A DNA stretch of 6,318 nt from Anaerolineales bacterium. Its GTDB lineage: Bacteria > Chloroflexota > Anaerolineae > Anaerolineales > Villigracilaceae. The translations under genes and the position numbers were made by a program. Position 1 is the stretch's first letter, and the number at the start of each line of letters is the position of its first letter. Positions 4,566-6,318 of this stretch are shown in pieces. Below the pieces are notes generated by a model, which saw only the letters and a list, made by a program, of their open reading frames with translations, had not been told where the DNA came from and did not search any database. Where the stretch lies: positions 1-6,318 of the forward strand of contig JAEURE010000166.1 of the NCBI GenBank assembly GCA_016789485.1, read 5' to 3'.

Positions 4566-6260
4566 ATGAAAAAATTACGCTGGCAAATTCTGGTTGTTGC
4601 TGTCACGATAGTGATCGTAGCTTTGCTGTTGCTTAGCCAGCAACCAGTAAGTGTTATTACGCTGCCCGAGGCCGCGCCCGGTGGAATTTATACCGAAGCG
4701 CTTGTGGGGTCAATGGGACGCCTCAACCCGATGTTGGATTGGAACAACTCTGCAGACCGCGATGTGGACCGCTTGATCTTCAGCGGTTTGATTCGTTTTG
4801 ATTCGCGCGGCCTGCCGCAGCCTGATCTTGCCGACTCGTGGGGTGCATCTGCAGATGGCACGATCTACTACTTCTCCATCCGCCCAAATGCGGTCTGGCA
4901 TGACGGGCAGCCTGTCACCAGTGATGATGTGCTCTTTACTATCGAGATGATCAAGAGTGCTGGCTCGCTCTTTCCACAGGATGTAAAAGACCTGTGGTCG
5001 CAAGTGGAGATCAAACGACTGGATGACAAAACTTTCCAGATCAAACTTCCCGAACCGTTTGCCCCGTTTTTGGATTACGCCACGTTTGGTGTATTGCCAA
5101 AACATCTGTTGGAATCCATCCCTGCTGATCAGCTTGCCACTGCAGAGTTTAATTTAAACCCTGTTGGCACTGGCCCCTACAAGTTCGATCGTTTATTGAC
5201 AAGCGGCGGGCAGATCACAGGTGTGGTGCTCGTTCCCAATCCTGATTATTTCATACAGCCTCCGTTTATCGAGCAGGTGGTGTTTCGGTATTACCCAAGT
5301 TCTGCCGCTGCTTTTGAGGCGTATCAGCAGGGTGAGGTGCTTGGCATCAGTCAGATCACCAATGATGTTCTCGAACAGGCTTTGATGGAGCCGACCTTGT
5401 CGGTGTATACCAGCCGCCTTCCGCAGATGGGTTTGGTTTTTCTCAATAATAACAATCCAAATGTTCCATTTTTACAGAATGCCGCCGTGCGACGCGCTCT
5501 TTTGCTTGGCGTCAATCGCAATATCATCGTCTCTCATATCTTGAAGGGACAGGCGGTGATTGCAAATGGTCCCATTCTTCCGGGGTCGTGGGCATATTAT
5601 GACGAGATCGAAACTTTCGAATATGATCCGGATGCCGCCACAGCGTTGCTAAAGCAGGAAGGATATGTAATTCCTGCCGGCGGCGGGGATGTGCGCGCCA
5701 AAGACGGTCAATTCCTGACCTTTACACTGGTTCATCCCGATGACGCACTCCACACTCAGATCGCTCAAGCTGTTCAATCAGACTGGGCTTTGATTGGCGT
5801 GAGGATCGATTTGCAAGCAGCCACATACGATTCGCTTGTCAACGATTTTCTCACCCCGCGGAATTATCAAGCCGCCCTGGCGGACTTGAACACATCTCGC
5901 ACGCCAGATCCTGACCCATATTTGTTCTGGCATCAATCTGAAGCCACAGGCGGACAAAATTACTCGCAATGGGATAACCGCACTGCGAGTGAGTTCCTTG
6001 AAACTGCCCGCACCGCCGCAGATTTTTCGGAACGCGCACGCTTGTATCGTAATTTTCAGGTAGTATTTACCAAGGATATGCCATCTCTGCCCTTGTATTA
6101 CCCCGTCTATTCTTATGGTGTGGACGTTCAGGTACAGGGCGTGCAGGTCGCACCGATGTATGATGTCAGCGACCGCCTTGCTTTGATCACAGAATGGTAT
6201 CTTGTGACCCGACGTACTCTTGAAGAACAAGCAACATCGGCGCCCACGACGGCACCGTAA
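4566..6260 (+). CDS. Extracellular solute-binding protein family 5 (peptide/oligomer ABC transporter type)
   Basis: The 564-residue product is a periplasm-facing binding protein of the DppA/OppA type, the likely receptor of an ABC importer for peptides, oligosaccharides or nickel-like ligands. A KK-start and a hydrophobic segment (about 8-24) form a signal or anchor sequence. The family signature lies at about 98-128: DGTIYYFSIRPNAVWHDGQP, then VTSDDVLFTIE. NPVGTGPYKF (about 198-207) and the AAVRRALLLGVNR region are further landmarks. I see no cysteine anywhere in the protein, so it is not a lipoprotein, and the N-terminal helix may stay as the anchor. The tail is EEQATSAPTTAP. The start is fixed by an in-frame TAA at 4560-4562, two codons before the ATG, and no Shine-Dalgarno is present. 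No permease or ATPase gene is visible. The next gene follows after 19 bases. Confidence 0.92.
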   Translation: MKKLRWQILVVAVTIVIVALLLLSQQPVSVITLPEAAPGGIYTEALVGSMGRLNPMLDWNNSADRDVDRLIFSGLIRFDSRGLPQPDLADSWGASADGTIYYFSIRPNAVWHDGQPVTSDDVLFTIEMIKSAGSLFPQDVKDLWSQVEIKRLDDKTFQIKLPEPFAPFLDYATFGVLPKHLLESIPADQLATAEFNLNPVGTGPYKFDRLLTSGGQITGVVLVPNPDYFIQPPFIEQVVFRYYPSSAAAFEAYQQGEVLGISQITNDVLEQALMEPTLSVYTSRLPQMGLVFLNNNNPNVPFLQNAAVRRALLLGVNRNIIVSHILKGQAVIANGPILPGSWAYYDEIETFEYDPDAATALLKQEGYVIPAGGGDVRAKDGQFLTFTLVHPDDALHTQIAQAVQSDWALIGVRIDLQAATYDSLVNDFLTPRNYQAALADLNTSRTPDPDPYLFWHQSEATGGQNYSQWDNRTASEFLETARTAADFSERARLYRNFQVVFTKDMPSLPLYYPVYSYGVDVQVQGVQVAPMYDVSDRLALITEWYLVTRRTLEEQATSAPTTAP

Positions 6261-6279
6261 AACAAAAGGAGAAGCAACT

Positions 6280-6318
6280 ATGTCAGATGTTCAGAAAGCA
6301 TTGGAATATGTCCGCGGA
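6280..6318 (+). CDS. 5' end of a gene co-transcribed with the solute-binding protein (partial)
   Basis: An ATG at 6280 opens a frame of 13 codons (MSDVQKALEYVRG) that runs off the window. AAAGGAG (6265-6271) lies 8 bases before it, and the start is 19 bases after the previous stop with no terminator between, so the two genes are probably one operon. The N-terminus resembles the opening helix of M20-family dipeptidases, which would fit a neighbouring peptide-binding protein. Thirteen residues cannot establish this, so treat the dipeptidase idea as a guess. Confidence 0.75.
   Translation, partial: MSDVQKALEYVRG

Noticed and set aside
5778..6230. 150-codon minus-strand open frame inside the solute-binding protein gene
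   Set aside because: Fully antisense to a well-supported gene, no Shine-Dalgarno, and a composition rich in Arg, Ile and Cys without any domain I recognise.

Overview
The window is a stretch of ordinary bacterial chromosome with short intergenic gaps (none over 200 bases). The organism is probably a member of the Chloroflexota, most likely Anaerolineae-like. This rests on a membrane-anchored parvulin with a long Thr/Pro/Ala linker, the zinc-ribbon form of ribosomal protein bS18, a cysteine-free family 5 solute-binding protein with a Thr/Ala/Pro tail, and middling GC content. It is an inference from style, not from a marker gene alignment.

Layout, left to right. The 3' end of an unidentified plus-strand gene (1-72) meets a convergent minus-strand gene for a membrane-anchored parvulin-type foldase (188-1558) across a bidirectional terminator (85-120). 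A 200-base gap follows, holding the foldase promoter region, a perfect DnaA-box 9-mer and the terminator of the next operon. The minus-strand operon rpsF-ssb-rpsR (2852 down to 1759) encodes bS6, single-stranded DNA-binding protein and bS18. Its leader (about 2853-2940) can fold so that the rpsF ribosome binding site is masked. Upstream is a terminator (2985-3039) that closes a minus-strand PHP-family metallohydrolase gene (3051-4112). Between this gene and the divergent secG lie a perfect 23-bp inverted repeat (4128-4180) and a near-consensus promoter (4200-4229). SecG (4260-4484) is followed by a strong terminator, and only about 20 bases after its stem a large extracellular solute-binding protein gene begins (4566-6260) with no Shine-Dalgarno sequence. 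Nineteen bases after its stop another gene starts (6280) and runs off the end.

Functionally the window combines translation and replication housekeeping (bS6, SSB, bS18) with cell-envelope functions: protein export (SecG), folding of exported proteins (parvulin) and capture of peptides or similar oligomers (solute-binding protein). I see no CRISPR array, mobile element, tRNA or rRNA, and no clearly novel multi-gene system. The points most worth a second look are regulatory: the rpsF leader, the perfect inverted repeat, the apparent leaderless or SD-less solute-binding protein gene, and the DnaA boxes.
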